NCBI GenBank assembly: GCA_015222355.1 | Contig: JADFVC010000393.1 | Span: 1 to 5,377 of the forward strand | DNA from: Chloroflexota bacterium | Lineage (GTDB): Bacteria > Desulfobacterota > Desulfuromonadia > Desulfuromonadales > Geopsychrobacteraceae | Length of the DNA: 5,377 nt | Direction: 5' to 3' | Part shown: piece by piece, positions 5,015 through 5,377 of the stretch | Layout of the letters: each line of letters begins with the position of its first letter | How positions within the stretch are numbered: position 1 is the first letter of the stretch | Program-made: the position numbers and the translations under genes | Notes under the pieces: generated by a model | Told to the model about the DNA's origin: nothing | Database searches by the model: none | Seen by the model: only the letters and a program-made list of their open reading frames with translations

Positions 5015-5377
5015 CCGCCATTCCTCCTCTTATTGCATACCACTGTTGCAGAAACCGGAGCAACTCCTCCGGCGGTTGCAACCAAAGATCGGCCCGCGTT
5101 GCCCGCAGCTGCGAACGGACCAGAACCTTCAGGCCGCGCGCGCCCAACACTGCAAAGGCATCCTCGTCGGTCAGGTCATCCCCCAGATAAGCGATCGGGG
5201 TATCGCCCTCGACCTCCTCAAGCAACCGTTTAACAGCGGATCCCTTATCGACATCGAGGCAGCGCAGCTCCAGCCCACCGTCAAATTCTTTCAGCTGCAA
5301 CAATCCAGCGCCCGTCAATTGCCGCCAGCGGCCGCCGATCAGTTCCCGCATCCGGCCCGCTACAGCCGGTTCGAGAC
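5001..5377 (-). CDS. otsB: Trehalose-6-phosphate phosphatase, C-terminal part (5' end outside window)
   Basis: This is the last 124 residues of a HAD-superfamily phosphatase that hydrolyses trehalose-6-phosphate to trehalose in the cytoplasm. The reading frame stays open to the window edge, so the catalytic N-terminal DxDGT motif is not visible. Visible are DKGSAVKRLL, which carries the HAD motif III lysine, and YLGDDLTDEDAF, which carries the acidic Mg-binding motif IV. After these come LKVLVRS and ATRADLWLQPPEEL, in the order usual for the OtsB C-terminus. An internal ATG at 5351 could be mistaken for a start, but coding sequence continues upstream of it (LEPAVAGR), so it is not the true start. 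The stop codon (TGA, 5001-5003) lies inside the otsA gene, a 14-bp overlap that indicates one operon. Identification rests on the motifs and on the otsA neighbour. Confidence 0.9.
   Translation of the reverse strand, partial: LEPAVAGRMRELIGGRWRQLTGAGLLQLKEFDGGLELRCLDVDKGSAVKRLLEEVEGDTPIAYLGDDLTDEDAFAVLGARGLKVLVRSQLRATRADLWLQPPEELLRFLQQWYAIRGGMAGEQT
5023..5030 (-). promoter_or_regulatory. Ribosome binding site fixing the GTG start of otsA
   Basis: On the minus strand this reads AGAGGAGG, a near-complete anti-16S match, 8 bases before the GTG at 5014. It lies within the last codons of otsB, so ribosomes finishing otsB are delivered to the otsA start. The ATG between the two (5018-5020) is in the otsB frame and runs into the otsB stop, so it is not the otsA start. 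Confidence 0.75.

Overview
All recognisable genes in this window lie on the minus strand. Read 5'->3' on that strand, the order is otsB (5' end cut off by the window edge), otsA, a short aromatic-rich leader peptide with an attenuator, a type I-beta DAHP synthase (aroF), a small four-cysteine protein of unknown function, and serC. The gene set (unfused ACT-like/DAHP synthase of the Thermotoga/Bacillus class, OtsBA, SerC), the GC-rich coding regions and the intergenic repeats are compatible with a deltaproteobacterium of the Desulfuromonas/Geobacter group. That placement is an impression from protein sequence recall, not a demonstrated assignment.

Right part (3539-5377): trehalose synthesis. 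otsB and otsA overlap by 14 bp and should be translationally coupled. They make trehalose-6-phosphate and dephosphorylate it.

Middle (1891-3538): aromatic amino acid entry. Between otsA and aroF is a 307-base gap that is not empty. It holds a plausible sigma-70 promoter, a 27-codon leader ORF with 11 aromatic residues in codons 3-17 (8 Phe, 2 Tyr, 1 Trp), a hairpin 1:2, an alternative antiterminator 2:3 and a near-perfect intrinsic terminator 3:4 with a U-tract. This is the full logic of ribosome-mediated attenuation. A second strong intrinsic terminator lies between it and the aroF ribosome binding site. AroF also has an N-terminal ACT-like domain, so DAHP synthase appears to be controlled by both transcription attenuation and allostery. 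A small protein with a C-x2-C-x5-C-x3-C motif follows aroF after 24 bases and is probably cotranscribed.

Left part (1-1890): serine synthesis plus repeats. serC has its own likely promoter, an inverted repeat that could be an operator, a clear ribosome binding site and a downstream terminator. It is bracketed by two direct copies, roughly 90% identical by eye, of a ~220-240 bp non-coding element. The left copy has 12-bp terminal inverted repeats; the right copy is truncated and abuts the stop codon of the small Cys protein.

The most notable item is the complete Phe/aromatic attenuator in front of the DAHP synthase gene. The uncharacterised Cys4 partner protein and the repeat pair around serC come next.
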